Assembly: GCA_010093605.1 (NCBI GenBank)
Contig: MU004184.1
Location: 763,897-827,896, forward strand
Reading direction: 5' to 3'
Source: Lophium mytilinum
Taxonomy: Eukaryota; Ascomycota; Dothideomycetes; Mytilinidiales; Mytilinidiaceae
DNA length: 64,000 bases
Of this stretch, positions 21,501 through 32,860 are shown piece after piece (the stretch's first letter is position 1; every line of letters starts with the position of its first letter). The notes under the pieces are model-generated. The model was not told the origin of the DNA. It saw nothing but the letters and a program-made list of their open reading frames with translations, and searched no databases. The translations under genes and the position numbers were made by a program.

Positions 21501-24500
21501 ATATAAGAACCTATAGATAAAACGCTAGTAGAAATTAGATAGCCTAATAAAGGCTTAGACGTCCTTAATATAGGTTAGAGTATTCTATTCTAGAATGGCG
21601 GCGACTTTCTCTAGGTCCATGCGGATCCTATTAGTAGAAATTATTAGGCCTAAGTAGGTAACTTCTTTTTAATTAAACGCGCATTTAAATAAGTTAATAT
21701 ATAAGCCTGTAGCTTTTAAGCGTTTAAAAATAGCAGCTATATAGGCCTTATAATCTTCTTTTAAACCCCCTATATAAATAAGAATATTATCTAAGTATAC
21801 TATATAGAATTTATTAAGGAAATTATATAGTATATAGTTAATAAAGAATTAAAATATTCCGGGTCCCCCTATAACCCTAAAGGGCATAATAAGAAACTTA
21901 TATTTACTATAGCGTATTATAAAAGCTATTTTATATTTATAGCCCGGGGCTATATAGACTTTATTAAATGTAGTAATAATATTAAGTTTAGTAAACTACT
22001 TAGCTTTACTAAGATAGTAGAGCGTTTCCTATATAAGGGGTATAGAGTAATAGGTTTTAATAGTAAGGGTATTAATAGCGCAGTAGTCTATATAGAAATA
22101 AACCCCGCCCCCTAGTTTATAGATAAGAAGAATAGAAGAGAAGACTTATAATTAGAAGCGTCTAATATAGCCTTTAGCTAGATTATTATTAAGCTATTTC
22201 TTAATAACTTAGAGCTTATTAGCGGATATAGAATATAGGCGGCTTTTAGGTAGCTTACTAAGATTAACGCTGTTAATCTAGTTAATCTTATAGTTAATGC
22301 CTAGTTAGTATAGAGAAAGGGCGTTAGTATTAACTTAGTTAAATATATAAATATATTTATATAGGCTAGAGGGAAGTTTTATAAATATCTCTTTCTTAGT
22401 ATAATATTACTTAACTTCTATAAATTTCTTAATATTATGTATAGCTAGTTTATAGAGGTATATAGGTATATTACTTATCTATATAGCTATAACTTAGAGG
22501 TAGTTAGAATAGAGTAGAAAGTCTTTACTAGTATTAGTAAGGTTAGTAGTAATATATTAAGGTAAGTTATTAAGCTAGTCTCCTTTAATAGCGGCTATGC
22601 GTTATATAGTAAGGTAAGCTATAACACCTATTCTTTATATAGAGTTTATAGAGTTAATAGTTATTAGAGTATAGTTATAGTTATATATAAAATTAGATGG
22701 CGCTAATTCTTTAGTATATATAATAGCGCTATTAGTATTATTAATATAGTAATAGTAATAGGGGTAGAAAATCCTATTACATTTCTCTTTTATAAAGTTA
22801 ATCTTGCTAGTAACCTAGTTAATAGCTAGGTTATAGCGCTAGAACTAGCGGAGACCTAAAATAATATTATAATTACTAAGGTCTATAATATAGGCCTATT
22901 TACGGCTCTAGTATTCTTAAATAGCTATAGGGATAAGAGCTTTATAGGTAATCTTTTTAGTAATAGCTAATCTATCTACTAATTTAAGTGTACGTAATTT
23001 AGGTAAGGGCCGGGTAGAAAAGTTTATTTAGTGCGCGTAAGTAGTATCTATAAATTTATTAGTTACTCTAGTATTACTATAAAGGTATTCTTTAATTATA
23101 TCTAGTAGTTATTCTTTATAGAAACGCTAGACCTTAGCTAGAACTAGAAAGCTATAGAGGGTCTTTTTATTAGTTTAACCCGCTTAAATATTATTACTAA
23201 GAGAGGTAGCTAAAATAACTAACCTTCTTAACTATAACTATATAGATTCCTTATTTTTATAGTATTAGACTACTTTAGTAATAATACGCCCTAGATTATA
23301 ACTATAATCTAGAACTAAGTATTTTCTAAGTAGGGGTGGCTCTAGTTTTAGGTATAGGACTAGCTGTATTCTATAAATAGTCCCCTAGCGCCTCTAGATA
23401 AGATAGAAGTATTAATACCTACTTTAGTAAAAGCTAGAGTAAATATAGTAGAGGCTATATAGATAGATAGAGTATATATAGATAGAAGCGCGTATATAAA
23501 TAGAGTATATATAGATAGGGCTAGAGTTATAATATTATTTAGGTATATACTAATACTATATAGGGCAAGTATAGAGCGCTCTATAGAGTACTACTAGTTA
23601 GTAGAGGTATAGTCTATAAGTTAGTAGTAAAAGTAATAGTTTTTACTTATAAGCTAACGCTTTTAATTATCTATAAGGCGGCCTAGGGTAGGGCGCTGCT
23701 AATTAGTAGAAATATTAACAGGAAAGTTTATAGCTTTATATAGTGCGGATATCTAGTAATTCTAGCTAGGCGCATTTATAGTATTCTAGCCTTATTCTTA
23801 GGTCTAGTTATTCTAGTAGCCTTAATTCTAAGAGACCTAGTTCTAAGTAGCTTAGAACTAACCTATTAGGGTCTAGTTAGGGGGGTTCTAATTAGAAGGG
23901 TTCTACGGGCGGTTGCCGCGGTAGCTACTATAGTAACTATTATTAGTCTAGAAGTTATTAGGCTATTAACTATACTATCCGGGCTAGTTATATAGTTAGC
24001 GTAGTTAGGTATAGTTAACTATAGCTTAGTCTAGAAGCTAGTTGCAGTATATATTAATAACTTTATATCCTTTCTTATAATATTTTCCTAGAACGCCCGC
24101 AGGCTTAGTAATACTAGGGCGGATCTTTACTTTAAGCGCGGTAATATTCTAATAGTATTCTTAGTTTAGAAGCTATACTATAAGTACTTAGTATTTAGCG
24201 TAGAATATATTAAGGTTATTATTGCCCTATATTAGTTAGTTAAGTTGCTAGAAAGTAATAGCCTTAGAGTTATGCGGTAGGTTCTTAATATTAAGGCGCT
24301 TAATAGCATTATTAAGAGTATAAAAAGGTTAATAGCTAGTTATCCGCGCTATATAGTTGCTAAGAGGTATACTAGTAAGGTATATACTAAGAAAGTAGAG
24401 GCGGAAGCCTTTATTATATTAGTAGAGGCAGCTACTATAAATAAACTTACTAAGAACCTAGTAACGCTAGATAATATATTTAGTTTTATTACTATTATAC

Positions 24501-26007
24501 TTAGGGGGGTATAGCATAGTCTTATTTTTATTTTAATTAGCGCGTGTTCTACAGTTAATATTATATAGGGGTAGTAGAGCACTATTAAGTCTAATAAAAG
24601 GTAGTATATATAATTAAGGGGCCCGAATTAAATTATAGGTATAGAAGTTCTTATTATTATTACTATTACTAGAATTAAAGGGGGGTCCGCCGCCGCCTAA
24701 GCATATATAGGTCTATTAACTATAGAGGGGCTTATTAGGGCGGCGGGGTAGTAAGAGTTAGTATTAGTAGTAGTTATAGTTACAGCCGCGTAACTAATTA
24801 CGGCCAGATAGAATAGAAGGGTATTATTCTAGCTTAGCGCCTTTTTTACCTATAATATAGGCTATAAGCTTACATTAATAGGTTATAGTAGCGGCGAGTT
24901 ATATAGTAATCTTATTAGAGGGTAGGCTATTAGCGCAGGCTATAGGGCTAGAGATAGTAGTATACTAGAGGCTATTAATATAGACCTTAGTAGTAGTAAG
25001 GGCTTTTTTAATATTCTTAATATAGGCCTTAAGCTTAGTAATACGCTTAGCTAAAGCCTTACTATAGGCCTTAAGCTTAGTAATACGCTTTACTACTATT
25101 ACATTAATAGTATCTATTTAGGTAGTAAACGCTACTATATTAGTAATATATTTATATATAATTATATCTTTAGAGTTTCTAGCATAAATAGCATTATCTC
25201 TATCTTAGATAGTATTGTCGCGGTTATTATAGAGGTTAGAAAGGTCGGACTAGTATTTAAATTTTATATTAGCGATAGTCTTTTCTAGTTACTTAATATT
25301 ATCTTTTACGGCTAGAAGGTAATTATCTTATTACTTAATTATACTATAAGCTTACTTATTAAGCTTAGCCTAAGCCTTTATAGAGGCCTTATTACGCTCT
25401 AGGTAGTTATATAGTTAGCGGATCTTAGCTTTATATAAACGGGTTAATTTAAAGGCTATTACCTTATTTTTAGTAATAAAGTCTATAAAGGCTTTAGCGT
25501 TAGAAACCTTATATATAATAGAAGCTTTATTAGCATCTTATTTATTAATAGCGGAATAATTAATAAGTTTATTAACTTTAAGAATAGAGTTCTTAAAGGC
25601 GCCGGGCATCTTAGGGTAGTAGATGTAGCTACTAGAGTTAGGCTAATTAGGGTGTTTCTAAAGTTTATTATCTTTAAGGAAAGCGTTATCTTTAGTAAGA
25701 TTATCTTAGGTATTATTATAGCTATGCGCGCGCTGTAAGTTTCTAGTAATTATCTAAGATTTCTTAGTAGCGGTATTCTAGAAGTCTTAAGTTAAGGCCT
25801 AGAAGTCTAAGGGTATAAGAATAGTACACTATAAGAGAAGATTATAAAGCTTCTATATATTAGTTATACTAAGGGGTTTAAAGTTATAGTTATTAGCTAT
25901 AGTATTAATAGCCGCGCGGGGTAATTATAGGGTATTATAGTTTACTAGTAGTAGAGTTATAGTTTAAGGACTTAGTAGAATAGTAGCTAGATAGAGTAAC
26001 TTTATAG

Positions 26008-26209
26008 TATTATAGACTATAAGAGGTAAGGTATAGAGCATAGTATTAAATAAGAAATAGGGTGTATTTATAAAGATAAAGTTGCGTAGAGGTAGAGGTT
26101 CCACGCGGCGGAGGCTAAATATAGGCTAGAGGTGTAAAACCGCGCTAGCGCACGGGCTTATATAATATAGCCGAGAGCACGTAATATATATAGAGCTAGA
26201 TCTATTATA
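26008..26209 (-). repeat. Right LTR (5' LTR in element orientation)
   Basis: A 202-bp direct repeat of 18322-18523, equal in length with about 14 transition differences and no gaps. The primer-binding site should lie just below 26008, but I could not match it to a tRNA. Confidence 0.9.
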
Positions 26210-26214
26210 ATTTC
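26210..26214 (+). repeat. 5-bp target site duplication of the LTR element, right copy
   Basis: ATTTC, identical to 18317-18321. Confidence 0.88.
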
Positions 26215-27670
26215 TTAATATATATATAAGTAATTAATAATTAGAAAAGTAGCTTACCTTATACTTAGTAGGGGCAATTATATCTATAATTATCTTATTA
26301 TATTACTCTAGCTTTTTAACCTTAATACTATATACTAGTAATATAGCTCTTTTTATAGCTTTCTATACTATAGTCTCTATAGAATAGTAATATAATACTA
26401 AGTATATTTCTTTCTAAATTAGTTCTTTCTTTATATATCTAATAAGCGTATAGCGTAAATAAACCTAGTAAAGGAGATACTCTACCTCTTACTCTTCTTC
26501 TTAAAGGCCTAGAAATGCTATTTTTATAGCTAATTATTTAGCGGCGGAATTATCTATAAGAAACTAATATAGTGCCTATTAAGAGGCCTTTCTCTAGCCT
26601 CTATTATACTAGCCTTTAATAACTCTTATTACTACTACTAGTATATTAGTGTCCTCTCTATTAGTAAGAAGGTAAGCTACTAGAATAAATATTTCTATAG
26701 TATCTTATACTATAAAGGTATATAAATACTATTTTAGCTTATTTATTTTATATATAGAGTTAAGAAGAATAAGTGTACTATACTTTTTAAGAGCCTCTAG
26801 CCTCTCTAGGTAGTAGAAAACTATACCTGTAGATATATTATTAGAAGAAGAATTATATAAGGTAGCCCCCTTTACCTATTAAGCTATATTATACTTATTA
26901 ACCCGTATTTACTAGTAGACCTACCCGTTTTAGTTAAGAAACTTAATAGTAGTAGATACCTACCGGGTAGAAGAATTATTATAGCCTTTAATATAAAAAT
27001 CTAGGTACTTAACTCTCTAGAATTTACTCTAATTAATAATATCTTGCACTATAAGATGCGCGCCGCTAGTAGTAACTAATTAAGCCCTTTTATCCTGTTA
27101 ATATTAAGTTTCTTAGAGTTGTAAAAGTATATTAAATAGTGCAGATTAATATATAATATTAATTTCTACCTATTTTCTAAGGCTCTTATTTCTCTTAAGC
27201 TAATCCATTCTATTAAAAGTATATAAATAGCCCTTACCGCCTTTATTACTCTAGAATATAAAGGTTTAACTAGTATATTATTCTATCTAAATAGAATATA
27301 AGTAGGTACTGCTATTATAGGTCCTTTTCTACCTCTTAATTCCTTTATTAGAATTCTTTATAGTATTTTTTTTAAAGGATTTATTTATTTTAGTAAAGAG
27401 GCGGCACTTATAGAACTTTATATAGGCGTTATCTATCTTTCTAGTATAGTCTCTTATATACTTCTAGATGTTAGATATATATAGCTAGTATAAATTAAAG
27501 GCGGCATTTAAGATTTTAATAGGGGTAGCGATATTATAGAGCTTTTAACGCTAATTAGTAAGTTCTAGGGGGTTCTATAGTAGCTAGTGCTTACTAGTAA
27601 GCTAGCCCTAATAAGGCTTAATATAGGGGCGCGGTATAGTTACTTTAATAGAGGAAATTAAGTAAATATA
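26215..27670. other. RIP-degraded right arm of the DNA transposon
   Basis: Same composition as the left arm, with almost no CpA or TpG and no usable frame. It should hold the other part of the former transposase gene. Nothing else is recognised. Confidence 0.6.
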
Positions 27671-27798
27671 TATATATATACGCTATAGCATAATTCTATA
27701 TATAAATTTATGTGCGCGGGTGTACCTTGGCGTGGTGAGCCGTGCGCGCGCCGGCGTGGGGCCTGGCGTGCTTGGCCGTAGGTAAAATAAGATCACTC
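27671..27798 (-). repeat. Right terminal inverted repeat
   Basis: Inverted partner of 16699-16828. It ends in GGTAAAATAAGATCACTC, the exact complement of the left end. Confidence 0.92.
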
Positions 27799-27807
27799 GT
27801 CATCGTG
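27799..27807 (+). repeat. 9-bp target site duplication, right copy
   Basis: GTCATCGTG, identical to 16690-16698. Confidence 0.93.
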
Positions 27808-28505
27808 TGGTCCTGGCACTGCGTCTTTGCTGCGAGAAGTACATATATCTCGACACCGCTCCTCTCGCACCCAAAGAACTACCACGCGCCTAGATCCGCT
27901 TCCGACCACCATCTCGCCAGCACCTGCTCGCTGTCCGATATCTGCCGGTAATTCGTAGGGGTGTTGTGAACTTAATCTAAGTCAGTTGGCCGCTTTCGTT
28001 TAGTTCGTCGAACCCGCACATTTTCCGAGCTTTTCTCCACGCCGAAGGCCCCTCCATCTTCGCCCCTCGACTTTTTCCTTCTCTACAACACCAAACTCTC
28101 GTCTACTACCTTACTGACGCCCTAGTCAGCTCTCTTCCTACAGACAGCCTTTGGTCTTCACAAAGGCACTCCGCGCACCACGGCCCCATTGGCCTCTCAC
28201 CGCTTTATCCTTCAAATTGCCTCTACTCGCCCACATCCCGATATTGTCAACACACAACCTCCCCCGACTGCTACCAGCCTCCATCGAGCTCAAGCATCTC
28301 CTTTTCGCCCTTGAACCACCCGAACCCCTCGTCTCCTCCCAACCTAAGCTGCCGAATAGCCGCTCTTTGTGGTTCTTCCTCCTAGAGGAAGAATCGAGGG
28401 GCCCTCGCCACACGAGTCTCGGATTCGAAAGCTTCCGTCCACCATAACATCGTTCTTGAGAAGCCGAAAAGCAACTGTTATACCCCCGGGCTTTATTTCC
28501 TGGGA
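27808..28505 (+). promoter_or_regulatory. Promoter and probable long leader of ornithine decarboxylase
   Basis: Pyrimidine-rich DNA typical of fungal 5' leaders. Upstream ATGs open frames of 98 codons (28151-28447) and 62 codons (28369-28557); the latter overlaps the decarboxylase start at 28506 in another frame. If transcribed, these could reduce initiation at the main ATG. The transcription start is unknown. Confidence 0.45.
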
Positions 28506-29950
28506 ATGGCACCTTCTGCGTTCACCATTGCTGAAGATTATACGTCGTTGTGTCTGAAAACAGTATCATCTGTGGACAACAACTTTGTTCATGCCGACAG
28601 TCATGGCGGTCATGTTGCAAGCAATCTGATCGGAGACGCTTTGAAAGTTCGAGTTGAATCCGTTGACCAGGATACGTGTGGTGCAGGCGAAGAGGATGCT
28701 TTCTTCGTCGCTGATCTTGGCGAGGTTTACCGCCAGCATATCCGATGGAAGAAGAACTTGGCCAGAGTCAAGCCGCATTATGGTAAGCCTACACATCTCG
28801 AAGATGTTGCCAACGTTCAGGACTAAATTGTTTCAAGCTGTAAAGTGTAACCCGGATCCCCAGGTTCTTCGCCTCTTGGCTGAGCTTGGCACTGGCTTTG
28901 ACTGTGCTTCCAAGGCGGAAATTGAACAAGTTCTGAAGATGGGCATTGATCCGTCCCGCATCATCTATGCTCAGCCCTGCAAGACGAAATCCTACGTTCG
29001 ATATGCCGCCCAGCATGGAGTCAAGCAGATGACCTTTGACAATGCCGATGAGTTGTACAAGACCAAGCAGCTCTTCCCTGGAGCAGAGCTTTTTCTGCGA
29101 ATCCTGACAGACGACTCTGCCAGCTTGTGTCGTCTGAGCCAGAAATTCGGCGCTTCCCTTGACAGCACCGCAGACCTGCTAGAGTTGGCTAAGAAATTGG
29201 AGCTCAACGTTGTTGGTGTCGCCTTCCACGTGGGATCAGGTGCCTCTGATCCCAAGGCATTTCTCAAGGCTGTTCAAGATGCCAGATTCGTTTTCGATCA
29301 GGCTGCCTCGATCGGCATCGAGATGCACACCTTGGACGTTGGTGGAGGCTTCTGTGGAGACACTTTCGAACCCATGGCCGAGGTTCTTTCCGAAGCTTTG
29401 GACGTGTATTTCCCACCGCACATCCGTGTCATTGGCGAACCTGGTCGTTACTATGTTTCTGCAGCCTTCACTATCGCATGCCATGTCATTGCACGCCGTA
29501 CTGTTGCGGATGCGACCCTAGGGACGACATCGTACATGCTGTACCTCAATGACGGGGTCTACGGAAACTTCTCCAGTATCATCTTCGACCACCAGAACCC
29601 GGTGCCACTTGTCCTGAAATGCGGAGATCGACTCTTGTACAACACTCGGCGCTCTGGGTATGATACTCCTACCGTCACGGAGTACTCCATCTGGGGCCCA
29701 ACGTGTGATGGAATAGACGTCATTTCTCAATCCTGCACTTTTACCGAAACTGTAGATGTAGGGGATTGGCTCTATTTTGAGGACATGGGAGGTAAGTCTG
29801 GTCACTGTGACACTCCTACGATTAGCACAACTAACGGCGAACTTAGCATACACCAAATGCTCTGCGACTCGCTTCAATGGCTTCACTGATAGCCACGACG
29901 TTGTGTACGTCTCTAGTGAACCTGGTGCGACTGCTTTGCTGGGACTTTGA
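28506..29950 (+). CDS. Ornithine decarboxylase
   Basis: Three exons, 28506-28782, 28838-29791 and 29847-29950, give 444 residues. The enzyme converts ornithine to putrescine, the entry step of polyamine synthesis, with pyridoxal phosphate. FFVADLGEVYRQH is followed across intron 1 by YAVKCNPDP, whose Lys (residue 95) binds the cofactor. Further group IV decarboxylase motifs are VAFHVGSGA (His223), LDVGGGF, GEPGRYYV and WGPTCDGID, whose Cys382 is the catalytic cysteine contributed across the dimer. The C-terminus (YTKCSATRFNGF) comes from exon 3. All catalytic motifs are intact. The gene is the first intact one to the right of the transposon island, 0.7 kb from it. Confidence 0.96.
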
Positions 29951-30416
29951 ACATATTCCAAAAATAGACTATAGATGGCGGTGGCTTGCCTTGATTGATT
30001 CGGTCCTTATTCCTCAGATAACATTCTATACTGCATAAAACAAATCACGCTCGTTGCCCATACTGCCTATTTTGCATCATTTACTGGACCTAACAAATCA
30101 TGCGCTTGCTTACGAAATTGATAGCGGCACTTCCCCGCAAACAAAGCCTACCAAAGCTTGCCACTACGACTTACCCATGCTGCAGTCAACTCAATACTGA
30201 CCACCATTCTATCCAACAGTATCGTCTGTTCAAAACGCCACCATTCGGCTAGGTTGTTCCCTTTCCTTTTGTAGACGCCGCATGGCTGCAGAATGCATGA
30301 AATATATGCACGAAACCCGGGCGGGTGCTGGTACCCCGTGCGCTGAGACATGCCTATCCCAGGACCTCCACCATCCCCTCCAACCTCTGTGAACGTATCA
30401 TTGCGGGCCGATTGCG
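29951..30416. other. Intergenic region, no gene recognised
   Basis: A 466-bp gap between two plus-strand genes. It should contain the decarboxylase terminator and the promoter of the HET-domain gene. Short open stretches show no family signature. Confidence 0.5.
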
Positions 30417-32714
30417 ATGGAGCACCTCCCTGTCAAAGGCGGCAGAGCTCCGATTGCCGTCCCTTATGTTCCCGGCCCCAGGTTTGACGGCGGCGACTTT
30501 GCCAGCTACCCGCAGCGTATGGGGTGGGATTTCTCGTTATGGTTTACTTACGATGCCTTTTTGGATTCTGGAGACCTGGAGAACTGGCTGCTATTCAACC
30601 AAAAAGACCTGGATGAATTGACTGCTTTCCTGCAAGCATGGCTCTTTTTTGGCCTGCTTGCGACCGTCATCAACGCCGAAGTTCCCTTGGAGGACTTCGT
30701 TCGTCGCGACTTCGATGGCGGCAGATACATTACGACAGCCGAGCTCACTCAGTACCTTAATGAGTGGGACAGGTTAATCCAGGCGAACGCTTCTCCAGTC
30801 ATCGATAAGACCGCTCATCTAGCGGAATTATCCAGTGTCCTCAAAGACGCTGCTACAATCAACCGATCGCTCTCTAAATTGATCACTGCCCATGGCCTTC
30901 TACCTTCCCCTTATGCCGAACAGCTACAGGGCATTCATTTCTGTGCTGCCCTGTTGCTTCGTGCTCTATCAATCGCTTTAGAGCATGTTTTGGGCCGCCG
31001 GCCGGGTGTCTTAAAGTCGGGGCAGCCAGGCCGACTCCCACTATTGGAAGAACGAATGCACCAAGCCGGATGGTGCCCTTTTACTACTTTTCAACTCTCG
31101 AACAACTTTCCGGAAGACACACAGGCCTACGCATTTGCTTTAGGGACCATAAGAATAGAGCAGGACCATGAAGGATGCACGTTCCAATCTTGTACAGCGA
31201 GTCAATATTTACCGGGCACTCCTCTACGGCACACAAGAGAAGGGTGTGAGTGCGAAGTGATAGAAGCGCCGGTAGAGCAGATTGTCAATGGTTTGAAACG
31301 AGGAAGAATTCCACTCCTGCAGATCGCCAGTGAGAACGGACGACCATTCATCGACATTTACAAAGATGATGGAGTGACCGACATCCCATATATAGCCATC
31401 TCACATGTCTGGGCAGACGGACTTGGGACGTCTACGTCGAATTGTATCGCCACATGCCAGGCGATGAAGCTGGCTGAAAGCATGAAACTGATATCGAATG
31501 AGTCCGTTTTGCCATTTTGGCTTGATACCCTCTGCATACCGACGCAACCACAACATCAAACGCTACGAGTTTTTTCAGTGCAGAAGATGCATAAAATCTA
31601 CAGCTCTTCTCACGGCGTGCTCATCCTGGACGCTGATTTAGAATGCCTACCCTCAAATGCTAGCTACGCCGAAATCATGACTCGGTTCTCAATCAGTGCC
31701 TGGAACACACGTCTGTGGACTTATCATGAGGGCACTCTTGCTCCTCGTCACTACGTGCGGGGCCGGGATACTGTATTTGACTTCGAGAGCCTCCAGCAGC
31801 GCGTAGTAGAAGGGGACTCCCACGACTCAATCGCGCACTCCCTCAACCTCTTCGCCGCTGCTTCCTTCAGCGTCTTATTCCGAGGCCTAGGCGACACCAG
31901 GACGTCAAAAAGCGACCTCGAAATACAAAACCTGCTTGCCACAGCGAGCAAGCGTACAGCAAGTCGGCCAGAAGACGAAACAATATGCATTGCCATATAC
32001 CTTGGTCTCGACGTCGCTCCCTTACTAAAGACACCACCGAGCCGAAGGGTGGAAACCCTCCTCTCATCTCTCCCAGCCATCCCGGCAAACATCCTCTGGG
32101 GCTCGGGCCCACGGCTAGTCACCAAAGGCTTCCGATGGGCGCCTGCAAGCTTCCTGCAACCCTACGGCATGATTCCGATGCCAGTGCCCGACCTCGTCCC
32201 GGCATCGGCAGCCAACCTGCATACCGAGATGGTGCCGCGGCCGTTGAGCTATCTGCATCCTACCGGCAAGGGGCTCATGGCCTACCTCCCCGCAATCTCC
32301 ATCAGCAACCTAGATTTCTCCATGCAAAGATTCCTCGTCGATGTCGGCGAGGGCGAGGTATACCGTCTCGGCTTCTTTTTGCGGGACGGAGGACGCATAC
32401 AGGGGCAAGGCCGGCCGAAATCCGTGTCGTTTGCTAAACGCTCGTTTGTGGTTTTGCTGGCGCTGTTCTTCCACGATGAGTATCCTGGCTTTGATGTCAA
32501 GCAAAAGGGTATATTGGCTGAAGTCGTGGGGAAAACCAAGGACCCGGCTGTGAAGAACAAGCGGTTCAGTTTCAAGCAAGTGACGCAGCTGGAGTATCGA
32601 GAGACGATGTTTGTGGAGAGGACCAGTCGGTCGGGGGATTTCGGGGGCGGGGATGAGGGCAAGGCGTGGATTAGTGGGGAGCATGTGGAGCCGAAGTGGT
32701 GGTTGATTGATTGA
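30417..32714 (+). CDS. HET-domain (heterokaryon incompatibility) protein
   Basis: A single open frame encodes 765 residues. The HET domain occupies about residues 320-470: IPYIAISHVWADGLG (first block, with the invariant SHVWADG), then LPFWLDTLCIPTQ (second block), then WNTRLWTYHEGTLA (the WTxQE-type third block). HET domains trigger cell death or growth arrest when unlike fungal individuals fuse, though most genomic copies have no known allele pair. About 300 N-terminal residues are of unknown function and include a Cys/His-containing region (GCTFQSCTAS, REGCECEVIE). No NACHT or WD repeats follow. Translation ends inside a GATT microsatellite. The start at 30417 is the first in-frame Met; an upstream exon cannot be excluded. 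Confidence 0.9.
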   Translation: MEHLPVKGGRAPIAVPYVPGPRFDGGDFASYPQRMGWDFSLWFTYDAFLDSGDLENWLLFNQKDLDELTAFLQAWLFFGLLATVINAEVPLEDFVRRDFDGGRYITTAELTQYLNEWDRLIQANASPVIDKTAHLAELSSVLKDAATINRSLSKLITAHGLLPSPYAEQLQGIHFCAALLLRALSIALEHVLGRRPGVLKSGQPGRLPLLEERMHQAGWCPFTTFQLSNNFPEDTQAYAFALGTIRIEQDHEGCTFQSCTASQYLPGTPLRHTREGCECEVIEAPVEQIVNGLKRGRIPLLQIASENGRPFIDIYKDDGVTDIPYIAISHVWADGLGTSTSNCIATCQAMKLAESMKLISNESVLPFWLDTLCIPTQPQHQTLRVFSVQKMHKIYSSSHGVLILDADLECLPSNASYAEIMTRFSISAWNTRLWTYHEGTLAPRHYVRGRDTVFDFESLQQRVVEGDSHDSIAHSLNLFAAASFSVLFRGLGDTRTSKSDLEIQNLLATASKRTASRPEDETICIAIYLGLDVAPLLKTPPSRRVETLLSSLPAIPANILWGSGPRLVTKGFRWAPASFLQPYGMIPMPVPDLVPASAANLHTEMVPRPLSYLHPTGKGLMAYLPAISISNLDFSMQRFLVDVGEGEVYRLGFFLRDGGRIQGQGRPKSVSFAKRSFVVLLALFFHDEYPGFDVKQKGILAEVVGKTKDPAVKNKRFSFKQVTQLEYRETMFVERTSRSGDFGGGDEGKAWISGEHVEPKWWLID

Positions 32715-32725
32715 TTGATTGATTA
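32703..32725 (+). repeat. (TTGA)n microsatellite overlapping a stop codon
   Basis: Five to six units of TTGA run over the HET-protein stop codon (32712-32714). A tetranucleotide repeat reads TTG-ATT-GAT-TGA in any register of three, so length changes shift the tail but always give a stop within four codons. Confidence 0.9.
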
Positions 32726-32860
32726 GGGGGCGTGTTTTAACAGTATCATAATTTTCGAGTTTGGAGATGATTTATTTAATGGACTGGGTGGATATCTTCT
32801 CCAAGCCTCCTCCTGATAGAGATAGATGCTTAGTGAGGGACTCCACCTCCTTGACGATCA

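Larger units (their letters stand above)
18322..26209 (-). mobile_element. Gypsy-type LTR retrotransposon fossil, nested in the DNA transposon
   Basis: A 7,888-bp element lies inside the DNA transposon, flanked by 202-bp LTRs and a perfect 5-bp target duplication. It is oriented on the minus strand: a purine-rich tract adjoins the left LTR, and reverse-transcriptase text characteristic of Ty3/Gypsy elements can be recognised on the minus strand at about 21.5-22.3 kb. The gag region is expected toward 25 kb and RNase H and integrase toward 21.4-19 kb. It is thoroughly broken by RIP across every domain, far beyond a countable number of breaks, and cannot be active. LTR divergence is about 14 of 202 positions, all transitions, so it records RIP more than time and the age cannot be dated. 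Confidence 0.88.
16699..27798. mobile_element. Mutator-like (Hop-type) DNA transposon carrying a nested LTR element
   Basis: The 11.1-kb element is bounded by near-identical terminal inverted repeats of about 128 bp that begin GAGTGATCTTATTTTACC, and by a perfect 9-bp target duplication. Removing the nested 7,888-bp LTR element and its 5-bp duplication leaves about 3,207 bp, close to the roughly 3.3 kb of Hop, a fungal Mutator-like element that also has about 100-bp inverted repeats and 9-bp duplications. Both interior arms (16829-18316 and 26215-27670) are saturated with RIP, with CpA and TpG almost gone. No transposase frame survives and I could not recognise one by eye. Assignment to the Mutator superfamily rests on ends and duplication length. 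Confidence 0.85.

Noticed and set aside
24349-24582. 77-codon minus-strand frame in the AT-rich block
   Set aside because: A chance open stretch inside the degraded LTR element; not a gene.
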